Shown here in pieces: positions 55,420-57,495 of a stretch of DNA of 57,495 nucleotides (positions are counted from its first letter, which is position 1; each line of letters begins with the position of its first letter). A model generated the notes under the pieces. That model ran no database searches and was not told the origin of the DNA. It saw only the letters and a list, made by a program, of their open reading frames with translations. A program made the position numbers and the translations under genes. The DNA is from Rhizophagus sp. LPA8_4_AMF (Eukaryota > Glomeromycota > Glomeromycetes > Glomerales > Glomeraceae): assembly GCA_021464525.1 (NCBI GenBank), contig JADRCO010000079.1:1-57495 (forward strand). The letters run 5' to 3'.

Positions 55420-56745
55420 TTAAAACAGCAAACCGAATATGATACAGATCAATGGCAATAGGGTTAAGTATAGTGGCAAAGGGTTAGGTAGAGGAAGTTG
55501 AGAAGGTGATGGTAGTGGCAGATTCAAAACATTAAGTGGTATTCCATGATAAAGGCATGCCAAGTGAATATTGATAACTCTTTGCTAGGTTGCAAGTTGA
55601 TCTGAGCACCTTGAAAATCAACGGTTCTAAATTCATATTAAATAAAAGAATATTTCATATTTTATCTGCTTTTAGCAAAAGTTAAATCTGTAAGAAAATA
55701 AATTGAACATACCATTGTGGAATTAAATGCACCAATGACTGTTTGATTATTTATACAATAATGGTAGGCCTATTAAGAATATAAAACAATCAGATAGTAC
55801 TAAAGAAATTGAGCAGAAATCAAATCTTATCATTTCTTACTATCATTACCGAAGGGATTGTAGCTGGTGCGATAGGTCTATCTACTTTAATTAAGATAAC
55901 ATCATGGGCTCAGCCAGATTGAAGCCAGTATTGTTCAACTTTTCTTATGACCTTTCCTTCATCTTCTGAGTACACAATCTCTACTACTAGATTCGGCCAG
56001 GGTTGAGTCTAAAAATGTAACATCATATCAATACTGTAAAATCTTAAAAAAAATGAATAAAGTCAATAAGACAAATTCTTCATACATCGGTGGTGTCGCA
56101 ACCACTTGCATTAACTCGAGGTTTTGATACTGGTTGCCATGATGCATCCGCTTCTTTGCCTGTTCTAAGAGCTTTTGTAGTTTTTGCCAAAGATAATTAG
56201 TGATAGATTTAGCAAACGCTAATAGTATCAAAGAAAACTAACTACACTCACTTATAGCTCCAAATAAAGCAAATTAGCGTTAGTGCTCATTGCACCACCA
56301 GTTACTAAAAAAATTTGCCAGGCTATGGCACCAACACAACTCTCGTAAAATATTGAGGGTAATTTAATGACACGTACAGTCCCATTATCTCACTCCCACC
56401 AGCTGTGAATATTATATTTATCTGAATGTTTGGCATAAGTATCATAAGGTACCTCAGTAGCAAGGTCATATAGTAATCTTAACAATAAATAACAGTCAAC
56501 AATTAGCTTATAAAAATAGTCAAGTTGTTGAAGCAAATAATAAATTGACTTACGTTGCCTCTTCCCACCTGACCTTCTTGTGAATTTGACTGGTTTTCCA
56601 CCAGTATTTGTGATATTTTTTCAGTTCATTAGGCTCAAAGACATCAATGACATTAAAAGTGGAAGTAAAAGAGGTAGTTGCAGTTGATTGGGTATTTTGA
56701 CTAGTTGACTTATTTCTCAGAATAGTAAAATCGTTCGTTTCCGTA
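55420..56745 (-). pseudogene. Uma2-like PD-(D/E)XK nuclease-fold pseudogene
   Basis: Minus-strand exons can be read in order. They are FTSTFNVIDVFEPNELKKYH to RWEEAT (about 56650-56555), then LLYDLATEVPYDTYAKHSDK, a stop (56390-56392), DNGTVRVIKLPSIFYESCVG and TNANLLYLEL (about 56500-56250), GKEADASWQPVSKPRVNASG (about 56160-56095), PWPNLVVEIVYSEDEGKVIR with VEQYWLQSG, a stop (55910-55912) and AHDVILIKVDR (about 56010-55880), and a Pro/Leu-rich end CLYHGIPLNVLNLPLPSPSQ stopping at 55420. The order, an EADASW strand and the LVVEIVYSE strand, fits the Uma2/DUF820 restriction-endonuclease-like fold seen in Rhizophagus proteins. Its function in fungi is unknown. In-frame stops and weak exon joints mark it as broken. 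Confidence 0.6.
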
Positions 56746-57495
56746 TAAAGTTGTTATGTTTATGTGCCACAAGGATTAATTATTCTAAAACTTTCCATTG
56801 CACAAGATAGTGATCTACATCACGTGCCAATTTTTCCAATAATTGAAAGAGAGTACATTTTATTAGCTAGGTTTAAATGTTACACAAAATCTTTAATATG
56901 TGATATAATTATTATTTTAATTTATTAGCGTCACAAAATTTATTAGCAAAAGGCAAATATATATTTATCACCAAACCCTTTTTAAACATTTTACAAAATA
57001 AAATGAAGTTCAGATGGATAAAACAGAAGTTACATGCATACTAAAGTTTTCACAAAATAATATTACTATATTTTGCAGCTATTTCACTTAGTAGTTTAAT
57101 ATTGATTTTTTTACTTAATACAACTAATTTTTATTTTTTTTAAAATTTTTTTTAAAATTTAAGGGTGAATTAATATATAGAATTTTTCAAAAAATTTTAT
57201 AACGGTATTTATATCATGTGATAAAATTGAAAATGATCGGCAAAATTTATGTGATAAATACAAAAGTCCACTATGCTTTTTGAGATACTATTATAGGTCT
57301 ATATTTTTATCCCGATTGTTAATTCTGTATGTTAAAAATTTGTTTTTTTACTGAATTTGCATACTACTACCGTTATAGATTAAATATCATACAGCACATA
57401 CATGGAAAACCATACTATACGGTGTAGCGTCATGAAGTAGTGATATATGAATATTATTAGTATATTTAGTATAGTTATATTATTTTATATTTAGT
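56746..57495. other. AT-rich right flank
   Basis: Nothing recognisable is present apart from one CACGTG palindrome near 56820. All frames are closed. Confidence 0.5.

Noticed and set aside
56028-56231. 67-codon minus-strand ORF taken as a gene
   Set aside because: The neighbouring frame over the same bases gives the family-like GKEADASWQPVSKPRVNASG, so the ORF is an out-of-frame shadow of the Uma2-like relic.
1-57495. tRNA, rRNA or CRISPR features
   Set aside because: No sequence with a proper tRNA T-loop and acceptor pairing was found, no rRNA stretch was recognised, and the repeats seen lack the regular spacers of a CRISPR array.

Overview
The window looks like nuclear DNA of an arbuscular mycorrhizal fungus (Glomeromycotina, Rhizophagus-like). 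It is very AT-rich, has short GT-AG introns, carries many HSPA12-like Hsp70 paralogues, and contains relics typical of that lineage: a kinase with a CDFHDGNIL-type catalytic loop, a Uma2/PD-(D/E)XK-like gene, and Ty3/gypsy and integrase remnants. The organism is an inference from gene content; no marker gene is present.

Region 1 (about 1.6-37.5 kb) is a dense cluster of two gene families. Six genes (H1-H6) encode Hsp70-like ATPases of 556-576 residues with 6 or 9 exons. Eight intronless genes (CC1-CC8) encode proteins with a helical N-terminal domain, a variable linker or coiled coil, and a strongly conserved C-terminal domain of about 270 residues that I cannot assign to a family. Five of the six Hsp70-like genes stand head-to-head with a CC gene over 0.3-0.9 kb (CC1/H1, CC5/H3, H4/CC6, H5/CC7, H6/CC8). 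The sixth, H2, is tail-to-tail with CC2. The class of the Hsp70-like gene (exon layout and C-terminal sequence) matches the N-terminal class of its CC neighbour in all six pairs. This is strong circumstantial evidence for a co-inherited two-protein module, and it is the main discovery candidate here. H5 carries a 1-nt frameshift in its adenosine-binding motif. CC3 and CC4 are extra copies that share a C-terminal subclass but have different N-terminal classes. Between the duplicated blocks H5/CC7 and H6/CC8 lies a spliced gene for a PARP-type ADP-ribosyltransferase with four Cys-rich repeats.

Region 2 (37.5-42.0 kb) is AT-rich DNA with no recognisable gene. Region 3 (42.0-45.8 kb) has a divergent pair: a multi-pass membrane protein of unknown function and a membrane-anchored class 3 lipase with a poly-Asn tract.

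Region 4 (45.8-57.5 kb) has no intact gene. It holds a possible MITE, decayed tandem repeats, an RNase H relic of a Ty3/gypsy element, an integrase relic, a protein kinase pseudogene and a Uma2-like pseudogene. Several of the stops in these relics are explainable as C-to-T or G-to-A transitions, consistent with decay by cytosine deamination.

Exon coordinates were read by hand from splice consensus and paralogue comparison. Each proposed spliced gene except H5 gives a total length divisible by three.
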